Part shown: positions 35,341 to 47,634 of the stretch, one piece after another
Position numbering within the stretch: position 1 is the first letter of the stretch
Layout: every line of letters begins with the position of its first letter
NCBI GenBank assembly: GCA_000827495.1
Contig: KN817525.1
Coordinates: 1-64,000, forward strand
Direction of reading: 5' to 3'
DNA: 64,000 bases
From: Hypholoma sublateritium FD-334 SS-4
Lineage: Eukaryota; Basidiomycota; Agaricomycetes; Agaricales; Strophariaceae
Translations under genes and position numbers: made by a program
The notes under the pieces: model-generated
The model's database searches: none
What the model was told of the DNA's origin: nothing
Seen by the model: the letters and a program-made list of their open reading frames with translations, nothing else

Positions 35341-36810
35341 AGTACCTGTATCCCTAGGGCCTGCAGTACGGACTTGTATGTACCAGTTAAATTCTGTTGT
35401 GTGCCAACTGAATTCTGCGTTTTGCACCGTCAGTACAAATCTACGAGACAACCCCGTTTCGTTCAGGCATGCAAATGCGCCCGACTACATATGGTCGGAA
35501 AGGTCACATAGATGACATCTGGTCACTGGTGCCCAATTGAATTGGTATTGCATGGCGCCTAATGGTCGATTCAGAAGAACCTCCTCGCTGACGCTGGCGT
35601 TTGGTAGGCTAGCCGCTAATCACAGGTAGGCTCATCACAAATTGTCTGATGAAAGGTGGTACATCAATGCATCATGGATCTTCTATAGATCACCTCAGGC
35701 TCGCGCATCACCGCAATCAGATCTTTCTTTGATCTTTCTGTGGAACTAAGTATCGGTTGGATGCGTTCGATTGGTGCCCTCTAGAGGGTAGAAAACTTGA
35801 ATACCTTTCATATTCGCAGATCCCTCATTCCCCGTAGCCGCTACGGTGCCCCTAGCCTAGATCTTTCAGTCTAAGTATACTCTGCAGATTGCAGGGGAAG
35901 GCTTGCACTCACCACTACTTGGTAGTGAGTTGTTATAGGTGGTTATCCTCCTTCTCCTAGACAACGAACAATATCGTGAGGCGCTAGGACACACATCTCA
36001 GGGGGGATCATGGAAACACTCGCATGCCATTGCAATTTTAAGACCTGGCCTGGACTCTGGATTGTGACTGAACGTGATCTATCTTTAGATCTAAACTGAA
36101 GCTTGCAGAAAATCGTATCGGTCTTTGGTGTAAAATTCCTGAGTGAGTCTATCTATCTAAACAATTCAACTTATACCCGCTAATTCCAAGTCAGAAATTC
36201 TTTTATTTGTCTTGTTTAGTATGTGCGATCAAACAAACTGTTTACAGACACAATTCGTTGAAAGTTTCGTTGAGTCTTCGAAAGTAGTGCGAATAAGTAT
36301 CTCTACATCGGTGGCCAATCCGAGGTGCCTATCAGGCACCTCGTTGGTGTATAATAAAAATCGTATCCGAGTTGTCAAGCCCGGCGGCGATGGGTTGCTA
36401 TTCAACTTGATAATCTTTCAGGCCTTTTCAATTGAGAGCCATTCAGGACATGCAGTTTGTGTTGCCCTCAAGAATGTGACTGGCTCAGGCAGTTCTACCC
36501 ATTTGAATTTGATACAAACCCAATCACAAGGTCATCCTGCAGCCAATGATTGCTTTACTTCTGGTCGTGGTGTGTTTGCATAGTTCTGTTCGTTGCAAGA
36601 CGACCACGTGCAGTGGACAGAGCAACGGCAGTCGGGAAAGCTTTGGGAGTGCTAATTCTCTATTACTTCCAAATTACTTCTTGCTTTCATCCCGCCGTTG
36701 TCTGCTTACTGTCGTTTCCCGTTGCTTCCCCCCCCCTTTCACCAACCTTCGTTTCCCCTTGGTTTCCCCTATCCTTCGTCTTTATTCGTCTTCAATCCGG
36801 TTGAGCCGAG
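35341..36810. other. Gene-poor stretch upstream of F-box/WD40 gene
   Basis: Holds a perfect short hairpin at 36321-36343 and a short open frame (36212-36583) with no recognisable domain. The last ~200 bp are pyrimidine-rich and probably promoter and leader of the F-box gene. Confidence 0.4.
36321..36343. repeat. Perfect 10-bp hairpin with 3-nt loop
   Basis: Arms CGAGGTGCCT (36321-36330) and AGGCACCTCG (36334-36343) are exact reverse complements around ATC. It could be a transcript hairpin or a dyad binding site; no flanking gene explains it. Confidence 0.7.
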
Positions 36811-39134
36811 ATGGCCACGCGGCAAACCACGAGCACTATATTGGCCCGCTCACTTGGCCTAACGGACGAAGGTTTTACGGACGACGAGCCCATTTCCATG
36901 GCCACCAGCTCCTTTCCCGTGGCTATGATCACCGAACGGCAGCGACAGAAATTGAAAATGTCGGAAGTCCAGGTCGACGAGCTGATGTCCGGGGTGGGTT
37001 CTATGCGCGACACTGAAGGTCTGTCTACTGCACTTTGTCTCAGCGCGTCGTTATTTATCTTTCATTTCGCGTAGAACTCGCATACAGGCTCTTACTCTCA
37101 CTGCCGCGCTCTCGATTAGCCACTATCCAACGCCGCATTGCGCCGTTGCTCCAGTTCGACGTTGTTGGCGTGCGTTGGCCTCGCACCCAACCTGAGTCTG
37201 CGATAACTGATAAACAAATGCTTGCAGTCTTTTCCAACTGAAGTGGCTCTCCAGATATTTAGCTATCTCGCAGCGCCTACCCTTCTTATATGCGGGCAAG
37301 TCAGCCAGCGGTGGCAAGCGCTGGCGGACGACCAGACGTTGTGGAAGGCAATATGTGCCACCCGGGGGTGGACGTGGCGCCACGTCCCTCGCGCCTTACC
37401 GCCGAACATGCCATCAGCACACCTGCAGCGTGGTGTAGAATGGGGTGACTCTGACGATGAAGGGATGGGTGACTCTGACGAGGAAGATGGCGTGGAGGCG
37501 GCGAAGGCGGAGCTCACGCTAATGCAAGCCGAGCTCGACTCGGGCTTTGCGTCTATGTCGCTTTCGGGCTACGACAGTTCTCCAACTGCCAGTCCAAGCG
37601 GAAAAGAACGTTCCTCCCCAATCTCTCCGCGCCCAAGCCTCTCGCGCAACCGGTACTTCTCTGCGCCATCTGTGCTCAATACGTTGCTTCACGACGCGCC
37701 GCCGAGGCCGGACTACAAGCGGCTCCACCAGACACATGTCAAGCTGCAGACGCGCATACGCACAGGGTCGTATCGGCTGTCATCGCTCCAGACCCGTGGC
37801 ACGCCGCCTGACGCGCACACGAACACCATATATTGCTTACAGCTGTACACGTACCCGGAGACTGGGCGGCAGGTTGTTTTCACGGGCTCCCGCGACAGGA
37901 CGGTGCGGGAGTGGAACATTGCGACAGAGGCCGTCGAGCGCGTTATTTCAGGCGTGCATCAGAGTTCGGTGCTGAGCATCTGCGTGGGGCACGGCTACAT
38001 CGCAAGTGCAGGGAGTGACCGCCAGGTTGCTGTGTGGGATCTGGAACGGAATAGGTTGGTCAGGGTGCTCAACGACCACGAGGACAGCGTGCTTTGTGTT
38101 CGATTTGACAAAGAGCGGCTTGTCTCGTGTTCAAAGGGTGAGTTTATTTGTTCAATCTTGAGGGAGTCGCTGAAGGAGGTTGGCAGATCGGACAGTTCGC
38201 GTGTATTCTTTTCCTGGTCTTGAGCTGCAGTTTGTGCTTCGCGCGCACCGTGCAGCGGTCAACGCCGTGTCCATCTCGGAGTCGCGCATCGTCTCCGCGT
38301 CCGGCGATCGGTCCGTGCGGCTATGGGATGCAAAGACGGGAAAGCTCCTTCGCACACTCGAAAACCACCACACGCGAGGGTGCGTCCACTCATACACGCT
38401 CTTCGCCACTCCTAACCTAACCGTTCTTCTACGCAGGATTGCCTCGATCGATTTCAGCGGATCCATCATCCTGTCTGGGTCATCCGACAACCACATTCGG
38501 CTCTTCGACATGGCGACATCACAAGGCTGGTCGACGTCGCCCGACTACGACGCCGGCCTCCCAGCCAACAGCGCGCCGCATCACCACCACATGACCGCTG
38601 GAGGAAGCGCAGTCGGGCACCCTGTCTCCGGCCTTGTATGCCAGAGCTGTGGAAGTAGTAGCATTACGAGCCTGTCAAGCGTCGAGGGTGGCGGCGGGGG
38701 CCTGAATGGCGCGGTGCGGTGTATGCACACGGACCTTGTGCGTACGGTCGCACTCGGAGAGGAGTTCGTGCTAAGCGGGAGCTATGATCTGAGTATCAAA
38801 GTGCGTCGCCTAGCTAACTATGGATTCGTGTGCTGATATGTGCGTTATTGCTAGGTGTGGGATCGTAAGACAGGTGCGCTGGTCGCCGACCTGAGTGGGG
38901 GGCATACGGGGCGCATATTCTGCATTGGGTTTGATTCGAAGAAGGTGTGTGTGGTGGGCTCGTTGTTGACTTCGCGACTGACCCGTGCTTATGGTGTTTA
39001 GATCGTGTCTTGTGGCGAGGACCAGGTGTGTGATCCTCATAAATTAGCGCTTGAGGAATGCCGACAGGTTTAAACGACAGAGAATCCGAGTTTGGGACTT
39101 TTCTCATGGCATTGATACGAGTTTCATGGCTTGA
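36811..39134 (+). CDS. F-box/WD40 substrate adaptor for an SCF ubiquitin ligase
   Basis: Eight exons (36811-37018, 37075-37169, 37228-38137, 38187-38379, 38437-38800, 38855-38944, 39002-39025, 39081-39134) give 645 residues. The F-box follows residue ~100 ('SFPTEVALQIFSYL', 'CGQVSQRWQALADDQTLW'). A Ser-rich linker leads to seven WD40 repeats, each with a WD-like end: 'REWNIATE', 'AVWDLERN', 'RVYSFPG', 'RLWDAKTG', 'RLFDMATS', 'KVWDRKTG', 'RVWDFSHG'. This is the Cdc4/Met30/beta-TrCP layout: the F-box binds Skp1 and the propeller binds phosphorylated substrate. Which one it matches cannot be told from sequence alone. Exon 7 is 24 nt. The final acceptor (39080) was chosen to complete the last WD repeat. 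Confidence 0.9.
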
Positions 39135-42100
39135 TCTTGCACGGACACGGACTTCACTGGTATATGGGACTCTAGGCAGCAGCAGTTCGGGTTTGGTCTT
39201 CTGGGATTGGTTTCGACGGCGTGTTGGACGGTGTCATGATTGCTCGATCTATTTTCGGGATGTTGCATATTCCCTTTTCGTGGATGCATGTCTATGCCTA
39301 CGCATATTTTGGTTGTGGCCCTTTCTCACTTACTTAGGAACGTTGTAATGTGATTTTTAGCGATAACCTACACGCGGTTCAGGCTGCGGCATATTACCAA
39401 CCAAGACAGCTTTCTTCAGGAGTTGCAATGGCACCCAACAGCCTGTTAGCATAGGCACACCCACATGGAGATAGGCTAGGTACACTGTATGATACAGTGC
39501 CGCATGGTATGCTTATCCAAAATCACCATTTTGTGCACGAGTAGATCGTCAATTACTATATCAGAAGGTAGCAGGTTTAGGGGAGTTTGGGAGAATTGAA
39601 TTGCGTACTGCTGAAGTTAGAGATAGGTTTTAAGTATACGTTGCGTGTGATGCTGAAAAATTGAAGCTCCTTAGATTCATTTTTACTTCCAGTATAGCCA
39701 TGGAAAAGGTCGAGACAGAGCTGATCTATTGGACGCTTTTAGCCTCTACCAGCCTGATATATACTGTGAAGAAAGGAGCATTTTGGCTAATCGCCTTTCT
39801 GACCGCATTTTCCACGATGGCTTCAGCGTTCCACTAGTATGGAGGTATTAATCTTTTGTCACAAGCTCCGTAAACGTGGAACACGGATTACCCAGCCAAA
39901 GGTGATGATGGCGACTACGCTTTGTATAATTACACTACTTACTACATATAACTGATGAATATTTTTAGCTGGCGCAGAAGCTATTTCTAAGTATGCCGGG
40001 TACACACGCATTTTGCAACGGCCGAGCATTTCTTGAGGCATCAAAGACAGTGCTTATCTGTAGAGCAATCCCATGCTTATTTTGATAGTGAAAAATGCTT
40101 CCGAGTTTAGGTCTGAACTCTACGAGACTCAACGTGACTTATATTTTGAAACGTGGACACGATTGCGCCATTCATACTCTGCTGTAGTAACGAAATGCTG
40201 GACCCAACAAATTTGCATTGAAAACTAGTAATACAATTTCCTCGTCCCAGGTAACTAGTTTGCCACATCATATTTTTTAAAAAACTGATGAGTATTATCT
40301 GTCTCATAAGGATTTTGCTTGTGTGTAGGAATTTCTGGAAGGACTTTCTGAGTTTTCAGCTGACGCCGGGGCAGTGGGAGAACTATAAATAGACATACCG
40401 TATATTTAGACCATATTTATAATTAGCTCGAAAGTATAAATTTAGAAAATGGCCACCAAAGTTTACCGGAATCCGTGTGCGAGGACGACAAATAAGATTT
40501 CCAAGGCACCGACTCTATGCAAACCAGAAGTCCGACATACATGTAATTTATCTGTACGAGACCCCAGGATCAAACGCCGCTGTTTGTTTATCCATCCGGC
40601 CTTTGGACGAGCTGTCCCGAGAGGCGTTGAATAGCCACGCGCGCCCAACTTCACAGCAGCGCTCGCTTGGTGTGTCCTAATCCACTATTATGGGTCCATC
40701 TTTCTCTCGGCCATCCGCCCATTCTGTCACTCGGCACCGCCGGGGCTTTCAGACATATACGCCCCAATTGCTGTATCCCCTCCAAAGCCAGATGAACGAT
40801 TCCCAGGCCGTGCACTGCGACCCATACTATGGGGTCCAGGCAACGTATAAAAGACATCTGGGCCAGGTAAGAGATCCTTAGGGTATACAAAGCCGGCTGC
40901 AGCGATGGTGTGCGATAAAAGCATAGCACACCGTCGCTGCAGGCGGTCATTGTATACCTTAGTGTTCCAAGACTACCTTTCTTTCTACCGCCATCGCTTT
41001 GTGAGTATCCACTTTTATTGTTGCGTCTAAAGTTAAACGTTTGCTGATTACTTAGAATGGGTAGCTGTTCTTCGAGGACACCAATTTAGAAGGGACCCTC
41101 TTCCTCGGGACTGGTTCTAGCTCAGAGGGCCCATCCCAGCAACATGTACATCCGCTTTTCGCTGTCGCAGCCATGCAGACATTACCCTTCCATAGTCAGT
41201 GAACATCGCATTATCTGCCTTACTTGCTTTCATTGACGCCGTTTGATCCAGTGCTAGACCATATAACAACCACAACACATACCCCAACATCGCGATGGCG
41301 TCAAGGTGTCCATTGCCCTGACGGGAGATATACTTGACGCGCCTCTACCCCGCAAGATCTACGCGAAAAAGTTATCCTCACCCGACATGCGCTTCTCGGC
41401 GCCGGAGTTGAGTGGATTGCATAACAACGGTGGTGTTGAGGATACGAATTGCCGACATGGGACTCTGTAGAAACGGGATGTAGAAACGGGGGATATCGCT
41501 GACAGATATTTCGTCCCATGCTTTTGGATCAGTTAAATTGATTTTTTTACAAAGGGGTGAAAGGCAACCAGGATAATGGAAAAATGGGTCTTGAACTAAT
41601 CACCACCGAGGGTTCGGGGGAACTTCATGAGCGCGGAAATCAAGAATGCTATATATCGAAGTCGATTACAGAGAGTAACAAGTATAGCCTGTAAATTACT
41701 AAATTTACATCGCCGACCTGGTCGTCTGCAGAAAGGAAACTCTTATTCATATTGAACAGGTCGAGTCTTACACAATGCAAACTGTTATTCCATCAGAGTA
41801 GAGCGGGCCCAGAAGATCACCCGCCGGAGGGAGGCTAGGTATGGCCCGTATGGGCTGGCATGAGCTAAGAATGTGTGCCACAATCTAGGCGTGATTGGAA
41901 AGAAATCATATTTAAACGAGACACAATCGAGAGGCAGACATGGCTAGGCAGTGAACTGATGCCAATGCGGGCGGTTGCGAGATGGGTGCCTGAACCAGCA
42001 AGTCGCGAAAAAGAAAGGAGCCGTAGCGGGAACAGGTATCGAGAGATTGTGCCACTTAGACTGCACTTCTGCGTTCTGTTGGGGGATCTGGGTAGTACCG

Positions 42101-42489
42101 AGTGGGTAGAGAAGAGGATGAGCCTGTTGGAGTTGAAATTGGCGAGTTTGGAGAAGTCCGGCAACCTCCGTCGGCATGATCCGGCTACTCGGCCGGGTTC
42201 AATTTCAACTTTTCTACGTTGTCTAAATTGTGTCGATCTGGTACAGATTTGGAGCAGATAAGCATTCACCCGACTCCAGATGGATATCTGGATCACGGTG
42301 TTCAACATAGTGTCGAACTTTGTTCAATTACTTGCCAATTACATGTATGATACAGACATATAGCACATATTTTTACAGTTAAAATAGATAAATGAATGCT
42401 AAAGCGCTAATCTACATATGCGTAGTGTCATCAATGTCATCACGTAGCCTGTTAATTCCAGTGTTCAATTTACTGTCCAAAAGAAAATC
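39135..42489. other. 3.4-kb gene-poor stretch
   Basis: No supported gene. It contains a long imperfect hairpin (40882-40958), listed separately. Short open frames at 40449-40634 and 41875-42261 have no recognisable domains or coherent neighbours. The sequence could hold old transposon remains or noncoding RNA. Confidence 0.4.
40882..40958. repeat. Long imperfect inverted repeat (hairpin), 32-33 nt arms
   Basis: Left arm 40882-40913 and right arm 40926-40958 pair at 28 of 32 positions with one bulged base and a 12-nt loop; both arm ends carry GGTATAC/GTATACC. It could be a microRNA-like precursor, a MITE core or a terminator-like structure. No coding gene overlaps it. Confidence 0.75.
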
Positions 42490-43335
42490 TTATGTTGCTG
42501 CCCGGGATGTCATCGTCTGATTGGCCAACAGCAGGACCTCCGCCCATACCGCATCGATGACGTCGTAGAACGACTCGTTTCTCTCGCCAATGCGTTCATC
42601 GACCACACCTAGTTTGCGCGCATTCGCCCAGACCCCGTGTACGATTATCGCCCGCTTCACTGCACCTGTAGCGCCGTCTGCCTTCCACCCCGGCGGCAAC
42701 AGAGCAGCACGCAGCGCAGCCGTGTCCCCCGAGTACAAGAACGCGTGAACGAAGTGGAACGTAAACACGCTCGGCATGAGCGCGCACACGACAGGTATCG
42801 TCAGGGTTTCGGGTTTCCTCGCTACAGGGAGTACCACGCCGGCCTTCAAATCGGGGACGTTGGGGCAGTTCGCGGCCAAGACGATGTCATGGACAGGGAA
42901 TACCTCGAGGCGCCTGCGTCGGCCCTGCGCGGGGTCGCTCGTGTCTGTGCTTGTGTCCGTGCTTGCAGGTGCACTGGGGTCGGGGCGCTCAGGCTCAGTG
43001 ACTTCGGGACCAATCACCAGTATATGCGTCGGGTAAATTGTCAGATCCGAGATAAAAGAGTTTATTGGAACCACCATCTTCGATGGGATGGCAGCCTGAG
43101 GGTCTATGCTGAGTTGGGCGCAGTGTAGCCCAGCACTATACCTGAGGAAAAGTGGGTGAATAACGTGTTTATGAAAGACAATATGCGCTACTCACTGGGG
43201 TCTCAGCTTCCGCAGATGTTCGCGTACTTTAGATGGAGGAAGACCTCCATACGCACTTCCAAGGGTACCGGGTCGAACGTCGACCGGTCCTGGGCGATCA
43301 AGGTGTGTCGGGAGTGAAATGACGCGGTCTGCCAT
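42490..43335 (-). CDS. Clp1 (clampless)-like protein
   Basis: Two exons (43196-43335, 42490-43141) give 263 residues. The block 'VFPVHDIVLAANCPNVPDL', then 'TIPVVCALMPS' and 'VHAFLYSGD', matches the Agaricomycete protein family related to Clp1 of Coprinopsis, a protein needed for clamp-cell formation downstream of mating-type genes. The N-terminal 'RPGTLGSAYGGLPPSKVREHL' part and the 'HLRKLRPQ' join also fit. The family has many paralogues, so a role in mating is an inference, not an assignment. No signal peptide or membrane span. Confidence 0.78.
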
Positions 43336-45029
43336 GTTAATAGTCCGAATGATTTATGCTGCGGTAGGGTGCAACTAAGTACCACTTGTTGGTGGAGTTT
43401 TACCGTGGGGAGGACGGAGTGAACTTGCGGGTTGAAGTTATGTTCTTCAAGCCTTTGTTGTTATGCTGAGCAATCACGGCGGGATTTGAACTTGCCAAGT
43501 TGGGAGTGCTTGTAATTGCTGGTGCTCATTTTGGTGAAACAACGGGAGACTTTATACTTTTTTACAATGGCGCAGGTGCTATGCCACTCACTGCGCCCCT
43601 TACAATGTTTATCAAGGACTGAATAACAGGTCTAATTCCTCTTCAGGAAGGTGTTTGACCCCTAGGGCCGGCCCGCCATTTCTTACCATATCAAACAAAA
43701 TTAGGCCACTCAAATCGTTTCCTTATGAAGAGTTGTTGAGCCCCACCCTATTGTTGGTCCATCTTCCAAGATTCCTTTTGGGGTCTTGGAATTTGGACTT
43801 CCCACATTGTTCCCCATTCTACTTCACGTAAGGCCTTCTTGTGGGCCTCGGGCGCTAAATATATGCCACAACAATGCCACAATCAAGTCAGTAACGACCA
43901 TATAACATTTACCAACAGTGCAACTGTGCAGCGGTTCAGTTCTCAAATTTAATTACTTCTTCAAGCCTCAATTTGTGCCACAAAAAATGGAAAGGGAAAG
44001 CCAGCCCGAACAACTTGGCCCTGTGCAAGTACTTGGTTAGTACTTATGCTCATTGCCTAAATTACGTTGTGTGCGCCTATCGTAGGCTCGCCGTTCATCA
44101 TGGACCATATCCCTGGTCCAATATTACTGTTAGACGGGCAATGCCACCGGCCTTGTACAAACGACGGCGGTGCAACGATAAATATAAATGCAACACTGAT
44201 TACTTGGATATTCCTAATTTAGCACCTACCTAGTTGAGCTTGTAGGTCCCGGAGCTTACATGAACTATTAACAGGCTCCCTTCTCCTAGCCAGTTGCCCG
44301 GCCAGTAGTTTGCGCTATAAGCATGTACAGTTGATGAGCGAGTCCGAGTCAGCGGCACGGCACGGCGACTATTCGGCATTGCCGGCCAAATTTGGCCGAC
44401 TTTCTCCGACGGAGCTTCAATTGCCGGCGGGTTGCTCATGATCGTGCCAAGCAAATGCCTCTTTAATTGCAACGTTCATCTCCACCATCATCAGGTCATC
44501 TCGTCTAATTTTCTACTGGTACCTCCATTGTTCTACCATCCGGCATGTGGAAACTCTATCGATGCATGTGTCAAGCTGGGCGGTGGCTCGACGTTAATTA
44601 ACGTTCATTTGTCATGACCGTCGAGTTCATTGGCTGGAGGCGACCATCATTTCTCAAATGGCGAGGACACCTGAAGTGCGCACTCGCCGTCTGAGTAAGT
44701 CGAATCTCCCCTGCCTTATCCCATCTCCCCATTTCCAAAAGCTGTACGAGATCTCCAAGTCCGGTGGCTATGTCCACTGCAAAAAAAATCTTGTTTCGAG
44801 CATGCCTCAGATCAACTCTGCAGGTCTTCTGGAGCTCAAAATCAGGCCTATGTGCTTGTAAAATAAACAAATAAACGCAGCACTACAAGGCACACGTTAT
44901 AATGCAAGGTGTAACTTTTTTTCAATCGCGGTTGATTTTGGGTTAATTCCTCTGTCAAAAACTACGAACAGTACGACGAAACCTCCTCTACGCCCCGACT
45001 ACAATCTGACTCTTAACTCCACGGATGCC
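43336..45029. other. 1.7-kb gene-poor stretch
   Basis: Upstream of the Clp1-like gene and downstream of the HET gene. It contains a 16-bp perfect palindrome (44383-44398). No gene could be supported. Confidence 0.4.
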
Positions 45030-46622
45030 TTACAAATACAAAGAGGCCATCACTAAACTTTCGCCCTGCAGCCTATCCTTCATCAAAGTGCTGTATCCAT
45101 CTTTTGAATTCACAGTTCTCGCAAACGTCACAGCATCCCTTGTGTCCACCTTTGAACGTGCATTTAGATACACCGACGCTATATCACTGTCTTTCAGCCA
45201 CACATCCTTGGGCGGGTACCATGCCAGCATGAAACCTAATCCAACGCTCGGTATCTGAACCTTGGTGTTATCCTCGACAAACGTATATATTGCAAGTAGG
45301 AAGTGAGGGTCCTGCGTGTCACGGTCCTTCTCCAGAGATGGGTATATGTCTTTGGGCTTGGGGTTCGTTTCATGCGCGGAGAGCAGGTGTACGTGTAGAG
45401 GGTCGAACTTCAGTGAGGAAGACCGTACTTCGAACTGGACCTGGTGTCCATCGAACGGAGGCGCGCCCGCTAGAGGTACGACCATGGCGCGCGCTATGAG
45501 AACCCGGACTTTCAGCCCGATGTGCGTGAGTACCGTCGGCTCAGGCGGGTTTCTTGGAACTTTGACCTCGAGCCATGCAGGATCCCCCACTTCGGGCGTG
45601 CCATAGCACTCTGGCCCCGAAGGCAACAAGCGCGATGTGTGTATCTCGTCGGAGAGGGGCCGCCCTCCCCATGCTAGAAGCTGACACACCTGGTCAGCGG
45701 GTTTGGTTGCGAGGATCGCCTCAATGAGGCGGAAGAACGCGCGCTCGCCGCCTTCGCCGTAGGCAATGGAGAAGCTGACGTTGAAGATACCCATAAGGGA
45801 GTACGAGCGGTCTTCTTGGCGGGTGGTCTCGCGGCGCGCGGCCCACTGCATTTGCTTGATTATGCGGCCGCGTGATAGGGTGCTGGAAGGGTGCAAGTAA
45901 TCATGCTCTGTGGACGAGCCCAAAGAAGGTGGGATCCCGGTAGCCTTTTCGATTTTCTCTTGAATCAAGGAGACAGTTTCGGGGAACCTATCGTTCTTAA
46001 TGTTTTGGCCCGTCGAGCTTATATAGCTGGTCAGAGGACGCCAATCTTGGCCATGGAATTTGATAACCTTTGGCGCCAAATATTCCTGTAGTGTCCACCC
46101 CCTCGTAAACCAGCGGTCGCGCTCCATCCCGTCCAGTGTAGGCGATGGCGGAGTTTCGGCGAGGTAAACAATGCACACTTTGGAATTGAGGTACCACCGG
46201 TACATCGACCTGATAGATTCGTCGAGCTCGGATGTGCTGCTCTTATCGATGCATATCGTGTCTATCCAGCCATATCGCGCCCAGTATGGCTCACCGCTCG
46301 CCGTATCACAGAAGCCTTTAAGTTTATTGAACCCAGTCACTTTTTTCGTAGCTGCGGAACTCTGCCATCCTGCGATCTGGGCATCGGCGTACAGCACCTC
46401 GGGCTGGTTGACGAGCCATGTGTGTGACAAAATCGCGTATTCACAGTTCTGTTGCGCAAGAAGCCGTACTTCTTCTTTCTTCACGGTATGCACCGTGCCG
46501 CGCGAAATTTCGGCTTTGACGCTTAAGCTTGAGTTCTTGGTTATCACGTCTATGACCTCGTTGATGACCGCACCGCGTTCGATGAGTTCCATTTTGTCCA
46601 GGCGGAGCACGCGGATTGGCAT
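45030..46622 (-). CDS. HET-domain (heterokaryon incompatibility) protein
   Basis: Intronless, 530 residues. HET blocks are seen in order: 'YAILSHTWL' (near 62), 'GWIDTICIDKSSTSELDESI' (near 118), 'SMYRWYLNSKVCIVYL' and 'RWFTRGWTLQEYLAPKVIKF' (near 172-192). In fungi the domain is linked to self/non-self recognition and regulated cell death. There is no NACHT, WD40 or ankyrin sensor on this protein; the C-terminal ~300 residues are unknown. The 'MGIFNVSFSIAYGEG' block (near 275) is common after HET domains in basidiomycetes. Absence of introns in an intron-rich region is notable. The start at 46622 is the first in-frame ATG. Confidence 0.9.
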   Translation of the reverse strand: MPIRVLRLDKMELIERGAVINEVIDVITKNSSLSVKAEISRGTVHTVKKEEVRLLAQQNCEYAILSHTWLVNQPEVLYADAQIAGWQSSAATKKVTGFNKLKGFCDTASGEPYWARYGWIDTICIDKSSTSELDESIRSMYRWYLNSKVCIVYLAETPPSPTLDGMERDRWFTRGWTLQEYLAPKVIKFHGQDWRPLTSYISSTGQNIKNDRFPETVSLIQEKIEKATGIPPSLGSSTEHDYLHPSSTLSRGRIIKQMQWAARRETTRQEDRSYSLMGIFNVSFSIAYGEGGERAFFRLIEAILATKPADQVCQLLAWGGRPLSDEIHTSRLLPSGPECYGTPEVGDPAWLEVKVPRNPPEPTVLTHIGLKVRVLIARAMVVPLAGAPPFDGHQVQFEVRSSSLKFDPLHVHLLSAHETNPKPKDIYPSLEKDRDTQDPHFLLAIYTFVEDNTKVQIPSVGLGFMLAWYPPKDVWLKDSDIASVYLNARSKVDTRDAVTFARTVNSKDGYSTLMKDRLQGESLVMASLYL

Positions 46623-47634
46623 TCTTGTGTAAACATGCTCCGAGACGATGTCGTGGATAATTTTCTCCGCTTTTAATAGCTTGGTCAGTCCGCAATGTCA
46701 CGATAGTGATTAAAATCATAGCTCGGTGAGCCTGTACCTTCTTCGGTGAATGGGGACTCCTGGCGATCTGGGATTGAAAGTGAGCATTACTGTTGACTAC
46801 TATCAGTATCACTATGAAGGCTTGCCAGTGTTGACCTGCATATCGAACCCGGTGGGATGTAGACGCTGATATCAAGGACAAACCTCGAGGTTTAGTCTGA
46901 GTTGCGTGACCGGCGCTTATTTTGGATCGCAACACGTGTGCGTCGCCTGTGGCCGTTCGCCACGGCGCGCACCTAGCGCGCATGTAGGAATCAAATCAAA
47001 ATCGAACGCACTGTGCATTCTCCAATTCTTCGACCCCCCCTTTCCATTCAATACACCCGGGCCTGGGTGACCGCACGCAATGCCAATGGAACCTTCCATG
47101 TCAACTGACTCCCGACCTGACTATAATCTTGCTCCAATTCATATAAAATCATTTCCGTGGTAAGGGAACTTTTCCTGACGGGTCTCGACATCCGAAGACC
47201 AACGTGACACTTTTCCAGGAATAAATAGCTTGGAAAAGCTCACACACAGAGGACATTACTGGCCGACTGACCATGTTATCGATCCCGAGCGCAAGTAATG
47301 ATGGAATTCGATGAGCTACGCTAATAGAATCTGTCTTCGACTTTGATATTCGCTTGAATGTACTCGCTTCTACCCAGATGGTGATACATATCAGGTGGCC
47401 GAGTCCCCTTCTCGACATATTCTGGCACTATAGATGTCTTTCATTTGGGCCATCGATGAAGAAGTACGGATTCCCGGAGATCTAGAGCTTCTTGCCGCAC
47501 GAAGGCATCGAAGCGCTTGAATAAGGGTGCGAAACGTTTTATTTACATAAACATCTCATGAATGAAGCTATAAAAGAGCACTTTCGGGTTTTCAAACGCT
47601 AGTCTGCTTACTCTACTCACCTCTCACTTGCAAC
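46623..47634. other. Divergent intergenic region, HET gene and small secreted protein
   Basis: About 1 kb upstream of both genes. No further gene, repeat or defined motif seen. Confidence 0.45.

Noticed and set aside
36212..36583. 123-codon plus-strand open frame upstream of the F-box gene
   Set aside because: No domain recognised; it overlaps the perfect hairpin and is followed by pyrimidine-rich promoter-like sequence.
41875..42261. 128-codon plus-strand open frame with a competing minus-strand open frame
   Set aside because: Both strands are open with no domain or codon pattern to choose between them.
43475..43540. A tRNA-like B-box (GTTCAAATCC on the minus strand)
   Set aside because: The flanking bases do not form a T-stem, anticodon arm or acceptor stem. 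Not a tRNA gene.
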